A stretch of DNA of 49,400 bases, from the IMG/VR virus record IMGVR_UViG_3300027869_000010, positions 1 to 49,400 of that record, one strand, 5' to 3'. The translations under genes and the position numbers were made by a program. Below, in pieces: positions 20,439 through 29,569 of this stretch (within the stretch, counting starts at the first letter, position 1; every line of letters begins with the position of its first letter). The stretch comes from a virus. The notes below the pieces were generated by a model. The model made no database searches. It was not told the origin of the DNA and saw only the letters and a list, made by a program, of their open reading frames with translations.

Positions 20439-20534
20439 TCAGCCATAGCGATTCTCCGCGCGGTAGATCCGCAGCCGGCGAAGGAGGAGCTGAAGGGGCA
20501 TGTAGAGCCGGCGCCAGATCCAGTCGCCCATCAT
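20439..20534 (-). CDS. Mini-protein (31 aa)
   Basis: ATG at 20534 (or 20531) after GGAGG, overlapping the preceding stop (ATGA). The peptide is Trp/Arg/Leu-rich (MMGDWIWRRLYMPLQLLLRR) and amphipathic, so it may bind membranes. Support is only the ribosome site and exact coupling. Confidence 0.45.
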   Translation of the reverse strand: MMGDWIWRRLYMPLQLLLRRLRIYRAENRYG

Positions 20535-22084
20535 GCTGCCTCCGTCCAGATGTCGATGAAGGCGCCATCCGTGCTCGCCACGCCGGGCGTCGTGTCCGTG
20601 ATCTGCTGGAACCGCAGCTGCGTGTAGCCAGGCAACACGAGGACCTCTGGGAGTGCGCCGACCGAGTAAAAGGTACCGTCGCCCGCAGCCGGAGCGCTCG
20701 GTGTCACTGTGGGGCGCCGGTCCTGCGTTGCCTGGTTGGTGAACAGCGTCACCCAGACCGAGCCGTTCCAGTAGTCGACCTCGAACTCTGCCGGGCCGGT
20801 CGCGCTCGCGAGCATCGCCGTCCGCAGCATCATCGGCGCCGGCAGCACGAGGGCGCGATCACCAGGCCCGGGCAGCACGCCGTAGGCGAGTTCCGCGCCG
20901 ACGCCTCCATACAGGAAGAGCGTCGTGCGTTGCCGGTCGGGGCCGAGCCAGCGCCGCACGTCCTTGACCGCCGTGATCGCGCCGGAGAGCGTCGTCACGC
21001 GCCAGAGCTCCAGCGCCTGCGGATGAGGCTTCGCCGCCTGCCAGATCAGATCCGGGTTCGACGGCACCTTCCACACACTCACCGTCGAGTTGTCCGGGAA
21101 GAGGATCGAGACCGGGCTCGCGGTCATGTCGAAGGAGTCACCGACGATGCCGGAGCCAGGGCCGAGAGTCGCGTTGAGACTCGAGATCCCGTAGAGCAGC
21201 CAACCGCCCCAGACGGTCAGGGTCTGGTCGATGTCACCCGCGAGAATCGCCGCCGTCTGCGGCACCTGGACGTAGCCAACGAGGGGCTCGCCCACCGGGA
21301 GGACAGGCCGCCCGCTGAGCGCCACCGGGTAGGCGGCCGCCAGGCCCTTGGTCACGGTGAGGAGCGGCCCCGCGCCGGCGGTGAGCGCCAGCCAGTAGGC
21401 TTGCCCTGCCGCCAGCGTGGCGCCGGCGCCGTCGTGCTGGTCGAAGGCGATGGCCTGCTCTAGGCAGACCTTCGGAAGGCCCTGGAAGCGGTACTGCAGG
21501 TCTGCCAAATGGACGTTGTTGTCCGGCGTGCCGGAGGCGGTGAGACCGCCGCCCGCAATCAGGAAGCTCGCCTCCGAGTCCCCGCAGCCATCGAAGACGC
21601 CACGCGCGCCGGCAGACCAGAGGCCGACGGGGATCGGGAGGGATGGCTCCTTGTAGTGCGGGTCGAGCTTGAAGGAATAGGAGTCGCTGAGCTGCCCGAT
21701 GGGAGCGTTCACCCGGAAGCTGACCGAGTAGCCCGAGTCGGCCGGGATCGTCGGTAGCCTCAAGGGGCGTCCGGGCGCGATCTTCGCCCATCCGCTCGTG
21801 TAGGGCTGTGGCGAGCCCGTACCGCCAGGCGCGATGCCCGTCACCTGGGCTTCGAGGTAGCCTTGCGTGACGGCCACGCTGTTGCTGTTGTAGGCGGCGT
21901 CGGTCGAGCCCTTGACCAGGGCGCCGATGTAGAGCTCCGTCAATGGGTCGGCAGTCGGGACGCCCTTGCCGTTCCAGATGGTGATGGCGATGGTTGGGGA
22001 GATGGTTCCCGAGCCGAGCGTGCCGAAGCTGAGGGCGCCGAGCGGGGCTCCCGTGGAGTCCAGGAACTGAGGAAGGACGCTCAC
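20531..22084 (-). CDS. Virion structural protein, tail-tip or fibre (517 aa)
   Basis: GTG at 22084 overlaps the methyltransferase stop (GTGA). A long beta-rich protein with Gly/Ser/Thr-rich segments and repeated short sandwich-like stretches (GYSVSFRVNAPIGQL, TTLFLYGGVGAELAYGVL, AEFEVDYWNGSVWVTLF). This composition is typical of tail-tip and receptor-binding proteins. No specific family recognised. Its coupling to a methyltransferase gene is unusual. Confidence 0.72.
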   Translation of the reverse strand: MSVLPQFLDSTGAPLGALSFGTLGSGTISPTIAITIWNGKGVPTADPLTELYIGALVKGSTDAAYNSNSVAVTQGYLEAQVTGIAPGGTGSPQPYTSGWAKIAPGRPLRLPTIPADSGYSVSFRVNAPIGQLSDSYSFKLDPHYKEPSLPIPVGLWSAGARGVFDGCGDSEASFLIAGGGLTASGTPDNNVHLADLQYRFQGLPKVCLEQAIAFDQHDGAGATLAAGQAYWLALTAGAGPLLTVTKGLAAAYPVALSGRPVLPVGEPLVGYVQVPQTAAILAGDIDQTLTVWGGWLLYGISSLNATLGPGSGIVGDSFDMTASPVSILFPDNSTVSVWKVPSNPDLIWQAAKPHPQALELWRVTTLSGAITAVKDVRRWLGPDRQRTTLFLYGGVGAELAYGVLPGPGDRALVLPAPMMLRTAMLASATGPAEFEVDYWNGSVWVTLFTNQATQDRRPTVTPSAPAAGDGTFYSVGALPEVLVLPGYTQLRFQQITDTTPGVASTDGAFIDIWTEAA

Positions 22085-23409
22085 GCAGCCGCACCTCCTA
22101 GGATGCACTGCGGCTCGCTGAAGGAGCAGACCTCGACCCGATTCAGCAGCGGCGCGTCGCGCTCGATCCGCCGCGCCGCCATCTCGCAATAGTCCGGCTT
22201 CAGCTCGATGCCGATGGCGTTGCGGCCCATGCGGAGCGCGACCATGGCCGTCGTGCCAGCGCCGGAGAAGGGATCGAGGACGGTGCATGGCGCGATCTCC
22301 GCGACGTGGCCGCAGGATGGCAGCCAACCCGAGGTGGATCGCTCGCGCGCCGGGAGCTTCCAGTGCGAGCCCTTGAAGTCGAGGTTTTGCTTTGAGGCGC
22401 CATATGCGGCGGAACGATTCGAATGGCCGGCTTCGCTCGCGGCCTCCTGCGTCGTCTTGCCGCTGACCATTACCTCGCGCTTCCACGGCGCCCCGCACTC
22501 CGAGCAGCAGCCGCGCTCCGAGGTACCGGCCGCGATGCAGCGGCGCGCCAACTCGGGCGGGAAGGTGGCGAAGTGCGCTTCAGGGAACGACGAGGTCGGA
22601 ATGGTCCAGACGGAGCGGAGGTTGCGGCCGCTCGCGATCTCGGCAGCTTCGCCAGGCTCGCGGCCGTCGCGGTGTACAGCGCCATGGGCGCCAGCGTGAG
22701 TCGCCCACCCATCTGGTTTCTTCGAGCGCCGGCGGTCGTTGCTGTGCGCCGGCAGGCCGAGGTCCGGGCGCTCTCCGAAGGCTAGCAGCTCGGGCCGCGT
22801 CGTAATGGCCGCCTCGCGCACCGCCTCAGCGTCGTAAAAGTACCGCTCGCTCTTCGTCAGCAGAAACACATACTCGTGCGCCGTCGTCGGCCGGTCCCTG
22901 ACGCTCTCCGGCATCGGGTTGGGCTTCGACCAGATGACGTCCCGGCGCAGCCACCAGCCGGCGTCTTGCAGGGCGAAGGCCAATCTCCACGGCATGCCTA
23001 CCAGATCCTTGTGCTTCAATCCCTTGGGCACTCCTGCCTTTCGCTCACCGTGGGCGCGCCGCACCTGGACATGATGTGCCAGCGATCCTTCGAGGGTCGA
23101 CTTGCCGATTGAACCGTTCGGGCGCGAGACGTAGCTGTCGCCCATGTTGAGAAAGAGGGTGCCATCGTTGCGGAGCACGCGCCGAATTTCCGCCGAGATC
23201 AGAACGGCGTGATCGAGGTAGAGCTGCGGCGTCGGCTCCAAACCGAAGGAGCCGCGCCAGCCATCCGACCAGAGGAGCGCCGGTATCCCATAATCGCGAA
23301 GGCTCCAGTACGGAAAGGAGGTGACGCAGCAGTGGACGCTCCGCGCCGGCATCGCCCGCAGGACCGCCAGCGCATCGCCGCAAATCAGGGTCGCCTGTCG
23401 CACTGCCAT
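22081..23409 (-). CDS. DNA methyltransferase (N6-adenine or N4-cytosine, beta class)
   Basis: 442 aa. Motif IV comes first at residues 30-35 (TSFPYW) within TSFPYWSLRDYG, and motif I near the C-terminus (DPFSGAGTTAMVALRMGRNAIGIEL from 379). This is the beta-class order. The usual SPPY is SFPY here, an odd change at a position normally proline. A Cys-rich insert (CCSEC, then SCGH) between the two could bind zinc. Likely protects phage DNA against host restriction. Confidence 0.9.
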   Translation of the reverse strand: MAVRQATLICGDALAVLRAMPARSVHCCVTSFPYWSLRDYGIPALLWSDGWRGSFGLEPTPQLYLDHAVLISAEIRRVLRNDGTLFLNMGDSYVSRPNGSIGKSTLEGSLAHHVQVRRAHGERKAGVPKGLKHKDLVGMPWRLAFALQDAGWWLRRDVIWSKPNPMPESVRDRPTTAHEYVFLLTKSERYFYDAEAVREAAITTRPELLAFGERPDLGLPAHSNDRRRSKKPDGWATHAGAHGAVHRDGREPGEAAEIASGRNLRSVWTIPTSSFPEAHFATFPPELARRCIAAGTSERGCCSECGAPWKREVMVSGKTTQEAASEAGHSNRSAAYGASKQNLDFKGSHWKLPARERSTSGWLPSCGHVAEIAPCTVLDPFSGAGTTAMVALRMGRNAIGIELKPDYCEMAARRIERDAPLLNRVEVCSFSEPQCILGGAAA

Positions 23410-23418
23410 CAGTCTACC

Positions 23419-24732
23419 TCACGTCCGCGCCAGCAGGACCTGCGGGAACGGTCCATCACCCGGCGTCGGCGGCTGCAAGAGCGTCGGGGAGCCTGTCGGC
23501 ATGGGCGAGATCGGCCCGTCGTAGAAGTAGATTGGGCTGGCATCGCCCGGGCTTCGGAGCGGGAACGCGATCAGCCGGGAGTTGTCGGAGCTGTTCTTGA
23601 AGCCGACGGCGCTCGCCGGCATCCAAGAAGTCGGCAGAGCCTGGAAGGGAGGGCCGCTGACCGGGCTTGCCTGCGCGACGAGGGCCGGCCACTTGTAGGA
23701 CACGGAGACCTCGTTGGCGCCGACGAGGACGACAGCGCCGATGCCGAAATAAGCGAACCCGGCGTTCGGCGCATCTCCCGGCGAGTTCCAGGACAGCGCC
23801 GAGAGGTCGAGCGTCCAGTCATTGCCCGGATCGTCGCGGGTCCAGAGATGATGCGGTCCGACCGCGAGGCCTCCGCCGTCCGTGAAGGGCGCGGTCGGAC
23901 CGACCGGCGTTGCGATGAAAGCCCCGATCTGGCCCACCGCGCCGCTGTAGATTTGGAATGGCGGCGAGCCGGAGGTGTTGCCTGGGCCACCGACCAGAAA
24001 CTGCCCGCTCGAGAAAGCCGGGCCGAAGAACGCTCCGAGGCGATGGCCGGCGAGAAAGTAGGGCTCGCACAGGGCGAACGCCCCGGGGATCGTCCAGGTC
24101 ACGACGGCCGAGGAGTGCGCGGTCGCGTCGAGGACGCGAAGGAGAACGGTGTCGCCAGAGCCGGGGGCGTAGTTCGCGGCAAGGATGTTGTCGGTAGGGA
24201 TTGGCGCGCCATGCGGGTAGGCGGTCGGGGAGTCGAAGATGCCGGAGTAGGAGACCTTCGCGCGGCGGCTGCCGTAGGTGCCATCCGAGTTGTACCAGTA
24301 GGCGTAGAGGAAGGTTCCGTCGTCCGCGATGGCGAGGTAGGCGTTCGCGGTCGGGGGCGGTGGCGGAGGAGGAGGGGGCACGACCGGGAAGAAACCGAAG
24401 GCAACGGAAGTGGACACGGCGAACTCGCTCCCTCCTCCTTGACCGCTGGTGGCGCCGAGGATCATCTCCTGGCCGAAGCCGGCGCCTTGGTTGACGAGGG
24501 TGACTTTGGTTCCGGGGAGGAAGGACTGGTTGCCGAGCGATGAGACGGTGTAGGTCTGGTCATTGCAAATATTCTTAACTAGGTGCATTCCGTTGCCGAG
24601 GTAGCCAACGTATTCAACTTCCGTGCGGACATCCGCGCCGGCCTGGGCTGCGGAAGACAGCACCGCGCCGAGGCCTGCTGCCGCAAACTGGCCTTGAAGG
24701 AAGCCGGCGCGGGGACCGGTGCGCGGAGGCAT
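23419..24732 (-). CDS. Virion structural protein with polyproline linker (437 aa)
   Basis: ATG at 24732, directly after the stop of the 112-aa gene. An N-terminal beta domain (EYVGYLGNGMHLVKN, GTKVTLVNQGAGFGQ) of OB-like look is joined by a run of prolines near residues 118-127 to a large beta-rich C-terminal domain. Likely a tail-tip or adhesion component. No family recognised. Confidence 0.7.
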   Translation of the reverse strand: MPPRTGPRAGFLQGQFAAAGLGAVLSSAAQAGADVRTEVEYVGYLGNGMHLVKNICNDQTYTVSSLGNQSFLPGTKVTLVNQGAGFGQEMILGATSGQGGGSEFAVSTSVAFGFFPVVPPPPPPPPPTANAYLAIADDGTFLYAYWYNSDGTYGSRRAKVSYSGIFDSPTAYPHGAPIPTDNILAANYAPGSGDTVLLRVLDATAHSSAVVTWTIPGAFALCEPYFLAGHRLGAFFGPAFSSGQFLVGGPGNTSGSPPFQIYSGAVGQIGAFIATPVGPTAPFTDGGGLAVGPHHLWTRDDPGNDWTLDLSALSWNSPGDAPNAGFAYFGIGAVVLVGANEVSVSYKWPALVAQASPVSGPPFQALPTSWMPASAVGFKNSSDNSRLIAFPLRSPGDASPIYFYDGPISPMPTGSPTLLQPPTPGDGPFPQVLLART

Positions 24733-25071
24733 CTACTCTCCAAGCCCCCGCCAGCCAACCCAGGAGCCGGAGCGGATGAAGAGGCGCGGCGCAACCGCAT
24801 CCAAGAGGTCCGGGTCATGGCGCTCGCCTGGCGATGCATCCGCGCTCGATGGCATCCCGCCGCACCGGCACTGCACCACCGCCTTATCAGTCCCAAGCGG
24901 ATCTGGCGTCACTGCGGCGCACGGCATGAGGAAGCCAACTTCCCGGAGGTTGGCGCTGCTGGTGAAGTCGCGCTCGAATTTGACTACGGCACTCCCGCAC
25001 TCCGGGCACACGATCTCCTCCCCCGCTCGCGCGATCAGTATCCCATCTCGGGGTTCGAGGAAGGCGGTCAT
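24733..25071 (-). CDS. Small zinc-ribbon-like protein (112 aa)
   Basis: ATG at 25071 overlaps the stop of the cytosine methyltransferase (ATGA). Contains IVCPECGSAVVKFERD and, further on, VVQCRCGGMP, a CX2C...CXC ribbon with CPECG typical of zinc ribbons. The rest is unassigned. It may help the methyltransferase, given the coupling. Confidence 0.7.
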   Translation of the reverse strand: MTAFLEPRDGILIARAGEEIVCPECGSAVVKFERDFTSSANLREVGFLMPCAAVTPDPLGTDKAVVQCRCGGMPSSADASPGERHDPDLLDAVAPRLFIRSGSWVGWRGLGE

Positions 25072-25691
25072 GCGGACCTCTTCAGGACCGCGATCATCTG
25101 TCGCCCAAGGTACTCGGCATAGGCCGGCGGGATGGCCTGGGACAGTTCGTAGCGGTTCATCCAATCGATCCCCATGGCCGCGCGCCGAAGCTCGGGCCCG
25201 GCACTCCGCGGGCGCGACCGCTTGCCGCCGTTGCCGACGACGGTCCACCATTCGCCGGGGTGCCCCTTCGGGCAGTCGGTCCCCATGAGCAGCAGCGGCG
25301 ACTCGAACAGCCGATGCCGCTTCACGCGGATGCCGAGTGCGAGGCCACAGATCATCACCGGACGCCGGAGCGGCGCGCCGATGACGTTCTCGATCACGTA
25401 AGGGGCGCCGCCGGCCGCCAAGCGCTCGCGCATCGGCGCAAGGAGATCGGGATGCGCCTCCTTTGCGCCGGACCCGCGCATAACGGTCGCCGCACACCAG
25501 CGCTGGCACGGCGGACTCGCCCAGATGAAGTCGAACCCGCCGAGCGGGTAGGTGAGCGCGTCCGCCTGGACGAACACGCCGCCCCGGTAGCGCGGCTGCG
25601 GGTGGATGTCCACGCCGGTCACGTCGAAGCCGGCGCGCTGCAGGCCGACGCTGACACCCCCGGCGCCGCAGAAGAGGTCGAGAGCCTTCAT
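25068..25691 (-). CDS. C5-cytosine DNA methyltransferase (Dcm-like, 207 aa)
   Basis: ATG at 25691. Motif I DLFCGAGG at 5-12, motif IV SPPCQ at 59-63 with catalytic Cys62, motif VI ENV at 101-103, motif VIII-like RVKRHRLFE at 122-130, and the motif X helix (QAIPPAYAEYLGRQM) at the end. The target-recognition domain is minimal, so the enzyme is short (usual size 300 or more). Such compact phage forms are common. It would modify phage DNA against restriction. Confidence 0.93.
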   Translation of the reverse strand: MKALDLFCGAGGVSVGLQRAGFDVTGVDIHPQPRYRGGVFVQADALTYPLGGFDFIWASPPCQRWCAATVMRGSGAKEAHPDLLAPMRERLAAGGAPYVIENVIGAPLRRPVMICGLALGIRVKRHRLFESPLLLMGTDCPKGHPGEWWTVVGNGGKRSRPRSAGPELRRAAMGIDWMNRYELSQAIPPAYAEYLGRQMIAVLKRSA

Positions 25692-25945
25692 GGCCGCTTG
25701 GCGAACCTGCCGCCAGCTCCGCGGATGGAATCGGGAGGGATCTTGTTGACCAGCTCGAAGAGCCGGCGGCGCAGTTGTTTCCGCTGGTCGCCGCTGGCGT
25801 TTCGGAAGCTCAGTCGGTCGAGTTCCTTCTCGACGGCGCCGCTGTACATCCGAAGGCGCGTGCAGACCGGACAGAAGACGCGCCGTCGATGACCCTCTAC
25901 AATCTCGATAGGTTCGCCGCAAGACAGACACCGTGCCTCGACCAT
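25688..25945 (-). CDS. Small zinc-ribbon protein (85 aa)
   Basis: ATG at 25945 with GGAGGGGC upstream. Residues 1-35 hold RCLSCGEPI and VFCPVCTRL, a classical CX2C...CX2C ribbon. The C-terminus is basic and helical (DQRKQLRRRLFELVNKI). It overlaps the methyltransferase start (ATGA) and may act in the same context. 25946-26011 holds no gene. Confidence 0.75.
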   Translation of the reverse strand: MVEARCLSCGEPIEIVEGHRRRVFCPVCTRLRMYSGAVEKELDRLSFRNASGDQRKQLRRRLFELVNKIPPDSIRGAGGRFAKRP

Positions 25946-26011
25946 TGCCCCTCCGCAGGGCCAAAGCATATGCGTTTGCCACGGGCCGCGTCAAGCGGAA
26001 TATCGCCTCCC

Positions 26012-28339
26012 TCATGAGGTAGTTCCCATCGTCGGCACCGTCACCGCCCCGACGAGAGGGTAGATCGCGCACACGAAGGTGGAGTATCGCGGGTCCGACG
26101 CCTCGCCGTTGCACCAGTGCTTCGCCTGGCTGATCTGGGCCAAGTTGTCGACCCCGAGCGGCCGGCAGGTGAGCCAGATCCACATGCCCGTGTACAACAT
26201 CCCGAGGAGCGGCGTCGTGACCGTCACCGGGTCGGCGGCCGCCTGCTCGATGATGTGCAGGCCGGCGTCCCCCAGCTCCTGCGGCGTCTCGGCCCAGGTG
26301 AGGCTCGTCTTGATCTTGTACGGCGGGTGCGTCGCGAGAAGTCCAGGCGCGGTCACAGTGACCTTCATGGGCTGCGTCTGCGTCGGGTCCGCCGTCTGGC
26401 CGGCCGTGAAGATCGTCGGGTCGGGGGTGTAGTTCGGGAGCTTCTCGACGCCGGGTGGCGCGCCCTGGCCGAGCACCACGACAGGGTTGCCCACCTGCTG
26501 CGTGCTCGACCCGTCGAAGTTGAATGTGCTCTGCACTTTCGTGAAGCCGGTCTCGCTGTTCGGGAAGTATGCCGTCTGCGTAATCCCGACCAGCTCGAAG
26601 GTCTCCTCTGCCTGGCTCGACTGCTGATTGTTGGCCGTGTAGAGGTACTGGCCGCCCTGGTAGAGCCCGAAGCCGTAGCTCCAGGTCGTCTCGCTACTCA
26701 CGTTGCCGTTGGCGTCCGCCTTGGTCACCAGGAAGTCCTGCCGGGTGACCATGAAGCTCGCCGCCGCGTCGAAGACGGCCTCTCCGCTCCCGCGCAGGAG
26801 GATGCCGTTCGTCGGGTCGATCGACTGCCAGGGGGTCGAGCCACTCGCGATCTTGAGCGCGCCGCGCCGCATGTAGTAGCCCTCGGTCGTAGTGATCGAG
26901 CCGAGGAAGAGTCCCGTGCCAAGGACCTCGCCGGTCGCCGTGCCGCTCAGGCCCTTGTACCAGGGGTCGGCCGGCAATCCTTGGGGGCCGACGTAGCCGA
27001 TGCCGTCGTAGAAATACTGCGTCGTCACGCGCGACGAGAGCTGAAACTGCTCGGTCGGTGTCGCGAAGCCGCCTCCCGAGTCCCCTGCGATGGCGCCGGC
27101 CGCTACAAAGCAACTGAGCGCGTCCTCGTGATGGGTCGACTCGTTCCACTGGTAACGCGCCGCCTCCGGCCACACGTACGAGTAGGTCTCGACCGTCTGC
27201 CGCACGAGGGTGCTTCCCAGCGTGTCGCGCGTCGTGACGACAATCAGGATCGGGCGCTCGGTCGGGGGCCCCGGCGCGAAGGAGATGCCCGAGATGGCGC
27301 CCGAAATCTGCTGCTGGCCGCCGGCCACCTTGGGTGCGTAGCTCGCGAGCGTCACCTCCCGCTCCTGGGTGATCTGGTGCCCGGGCGCGGCTGTTGGCGG
27401 CGTCGTGATCTGCTGCGTCCCGGTCAGGGTCACGCTGGTCGGGATCTTGCCCGGCGGTCCGTCTGCCTCGGCGCGCTGCGCGGTGACGATCAGCCGCTCG
27501 TCGAGGACGAAGGCCGAGACTGCATCGCCGTTGTTCAGAGCTCCGGCGACCGGATTCCAGTTGAAGCCGTACCGGTCCCGAAGGAGCTTCCGTCCTTCGA
27601 GGGCGAACATCTCCCCGCCGAGCTGCCATGGGTCGCCGTCGATCAGCGGCACATACTTGTTGACGGGGTTGCCGCCCTCGAAGTTGAACCAGCTGTCGGC
27701 GACGGGGCTGTCGGTGTCGAAGGCCGACATGATGAGCTGCGCGACAACCTGGTCCCGTCGTAGGTTCGAACCGGCGGGGATGACCAGCGTTCCGGGCATC
27801 CCGTCGAAGCGGCCGCCGCGGTCGAGCCCGGCAAGCTCCTCGCGGTTGCCGATGCGCGAGCCCCGGCTCTGCTCCGCGTAGCGCTTCACCGTCGTGGCGA
27901 TGCCATGCAGCATCAAGGGGTAGCGCACCACCTGGCCGGCGACCTTGTAGCAGGCATAGAGGTCGACATCCTGGAGCCCTGTCGGCGGGGCGCCGCGCTG
28001 CAAGGGGTTGCCGAAGACGCCATCGGGCGTGGTCAGCGCGGTCGTGAACACCCAGGTGTTCAGTTGCCGGTCGAGCTGCGTATCGATCTCGATCTTCCCT
28101 ACCATCATTTCGAGCGGGACGAGCTGGCCGCCGACGTAGACTTCGAAGCCTGCCTCCTGGAAGCACTGCGCGAGCGGGATGGCTCCCTCCGCACCGGTCG
28201 AGTCCACGGCTGCGGTGAGGACGGCCTCCTGTCCTGCGGCGATGGGTCCGCTGCCGGCGTTGACGTAGGCTTGCATCTCGGCGGTGACGGCGCCCACACC
28301 GGAGGTGGCGGCGAGCATGAAGAGGGAGATGGTCGGCAT
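26012..28339 (-). CDS. Tail-tip / baseplate hub-like protein (775 aa)
   Basis: ATG at 28339; no Shine-Dalgarno site is visible and the gene directly faces the HNH gene start 15 bases away. Large, beta-rich and Gly/Thr-rich throughout, with no catalytic motif seen. It follows the 212-aa tail-tip gene in the tail module. Length and place suit a central hub or tail-associated protein. A start further inside is possible, for example near residue 22. Confidence 0.75.
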   Translation of the reverse strand: MPTISLFMLAATSGVGAVTAEMQAYVNAGSGPIAAGQEAVLTAAVDSTGAEGAIPLAQCFQEAGFEVYVGGQLVPLEMMVGKIEIDTQLDRQLNTWVFTTALTTPDGVFGNPLQRGAPPTGLQDVDLYACYKVAGQVVRYPLMLHGIATTVKRYAEQSRGSRIGNREELAGLDRGGRFDGMPGTLVIPAGSNLRRDQVVAQLIMSAFDTDSPVADSWFNFEGGNPVNKYVPLIDGDPWQLGGEMFALEGRKLLRDRYGFNWNPVAGALNNGDAVSAFVLDERLIVTAQRAEADGPPGKIPTSVTLTGTQQITTPPTAAPGHQITQEREVTLASYAPKVAGGQQQISGAISGISFAPGPPTERPILIVVTTRDTLGSTLVRQTVETYSYVWPEAARYQWNESTHHEDALSCFVAAGAIAGDSGGGFATPTEQFQLSSRVTTQYFYDGIGYVGPQGLPADPWYKGLSGTATGEVLGTGLFLGSITTTEGYYMRRGALKIASGSTPWQSIDPTNGILLRGSGEAVFDAAASFMVTRQDFLVTKADANGNVSSETTWSYGFGLYQGGQYLYTANNQQSSQAEETFELVGITQTAYFPNSETGFTKVQSTFNFDGSSTQQVGNPVVVLGQGAPPGVEKLPNYTPDPTIFTAGQTADPTQTQPMKVTVTAPGLLATHPPYKIKTSLTWAETPQELGDAGLHIIEQAAADPVTVTTPLLGMLYTGMWIWLTCRPLGVDNLAQISQAKHWCNGEASDPRYSTFVCAIYPLVGAVTVPTMGTTS

Positions 28340-28357
28340 GCTAGAATCGGCCTAATG
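28339..28357 (+). promoter_or_regulatory. Extended -10 element of the HNH gene (leaderless-type)
   Basis: TGC then TAGAAT (28342-28347) is an extended -10 box. The HNH ATG begins seven bases later, so transcription would start at the ATG itself. No -35 hexamer is seen. The spacing and the CGG that follows TAGAAT resemble the rightward early promoter (TAGAGT, CGG, ATG after seven bases). Confidence 0.45.
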
Positions 28358-28933
28358 AAACGGGTATTCAGGCGGCTCGCGGAACTGAGATGTTCCCATT
28401 GCAAACGCCCCTTCATGGCGAAGGTGCGTGCGGGAGAGAGCGGTCGCCGCTTCTGTTCGCGACAGTGCGTAGGAGCTTCGACCGCAGCGCCGATGGCGGA
28501 GCGCTTCTGGAAGAAGGTCCACAAACTTCCCGGGGATGGATGCTGGCTCTGGCGCGGCGCTAAGTTTCGCGGTGGCTATGGTCAGTTCGACAGGAGAAAC
28601 GCTCACAGAGTTGCGTGGATTCTCACGAACGGCAATCCCCCCAGGGGTCTCAATGTCTGCCACGACTGTCCTGGCGGCGACAACCCTGGATGCGTTCGGC
28701 CATCCCATATGTTTCTTGGAACGCAGGCTGAAAATCGGGGCGACTGTGCAAGGAAGGGAAGGACGGCGCGCGGTGAAAGAAATAGCGGGGCGAAGCTCAC
28801 CCGCGACCAGGTCTTGCAAATCAGGTCTGAGAAGGCCGCAGGGGCCACAGTCAAGCAGTTGGCGATCGCGCACGGTGTCTGCCGGGACTCGATTTCAAAT
28901 ATTGTGGGGCGACGTACATGGGCGTGGCTCTAG
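28355..28933 (+). CDS. Free-standing HNH homing endonuclease with zinc ribbon and HTH
   Basis: 192 aa, on the strand opposite its neighbours. N-terminal ribbon: CSHCK (13-17) and CSRQC (34-38). HNH core: GDGCWLWRGAKFRGGYG, AHRVAW (H84), VCHDCPGGDNPGC (H103, N110), PSHMFLGTQAENR (H118, N127). C-terminal HTH (AKLTRDQVLQIRS, TVKQLAIAHGVCRDSISNI) of the type that guides homing endonucleases to their sites. Its stop overlaps the stop of the converging 212-aa gene. It likely entered the tail module by homing. Confidence 0.95.
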   Translation: MKRVFRRLAELRCSHCKRPFMAKVRAGESGRRFCSRQCVGASTAAPMAERFWKKVHKLPGDGCWLWRGAKFRGGYGQFDRRNAHRVAWILTNGNPPRGLNVCHDCPGGDNPGCVRPSHMFLGTQAENRGDCARKGRTARGERNSGAKLTRDQVLQIRSEKAAGATVKQLAIAHGVCRDSISNIVGRRTWAWL

Positions 28934-29568
28934 CCGAACGAGCCGGTTCTTATTTCCTCTAGATCAAAGGCTTGCTTGAGGTTGTTGATGTCGCTGATCT
29001 CCCACTTCGGTCCCGGAACGAAGGCCACGTAGAACGCCGGCATGTAGAAGACGGCGATCTCGCCCGAGGTCACAACGCTGACCGCCTGCCCGGCGACCGT
29101 GGCTGCCGCGTCGTCCCGCGTGCCGTTGAGATAGACCTGCACCGTTTGCGCGGCGCCGAGCGGGATTCCGTCTGGCGTGGTGGCGGGAAAGCCCGCGAGC
29201 CCGCTGCACACAGGCCGGCTGAGCGTCCCCGAAGCCTGTCCCGCCGGGAACACGTCCATGGCCCAGACCCCGGGCACGAAGGCGACCGGCCGAGCCCGCG
29301 CACGCGAGAGCATGAAGCTGCGGAGATCATCCTCGGAGTCTGCGACCATGGCCACGGTGAACTTCCACTTGTCGGCCAGGAGAGGCGCCGAGGCTCCCCG
29401 ATAGGGAGACTGCATGATGTTCGTCCCGGCCATGGTGTCCAGGACGAAGACGCCATCCGCAGGTTCCCAGGTGAGGCTGTCCGCGCCAAAGTCGTACCAG
29501 CGCCCGTCGAGCCAAAACTTGTTCGGCAGGAACGTGATGTCCCACTTCAGGTAACCGCCGCTCGGCAT
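28930..29568 (-). CDS. Tail-tip protein, distal-tail-like (212 aa)
   Basis: ATG at 29568. A compact beta-rich protein (GYLKWDITFLPNKFWLDGRWYDF, KWKFTVAMVADSEDDL, AVFYMPAFYVAFVPG). In siphophages the first short gene after the tape measure group usually encodes the distal tail adaptor, which this could be; it is not matched to a family. Its stop codon overlaps that of the HNH gene. HNH insertion appears to have landed exactly between this gene and the hub gene. Confidence 0.72.
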   Translation of the reverse strand: MPSGGYLKWDITFLPNKFWLDGRWYDFGADSLTWEPADGVFVLDTMAGTNIMQSPYRGASAPLLADKWKFTVAMVADSEDDLRSFMLSRARARPVAFVPGVWAMDVFPAGQASGTLSRPVCSGLAGFPATTPDGIPLGAAQTVQVYLNGTRDDAAATVAGQAVSVVTSGEIAVFYMPAFYVAFVPGPKWEISDINNLKQAFDLEEIRTGSFG

Positions 29569-29569
29569 C

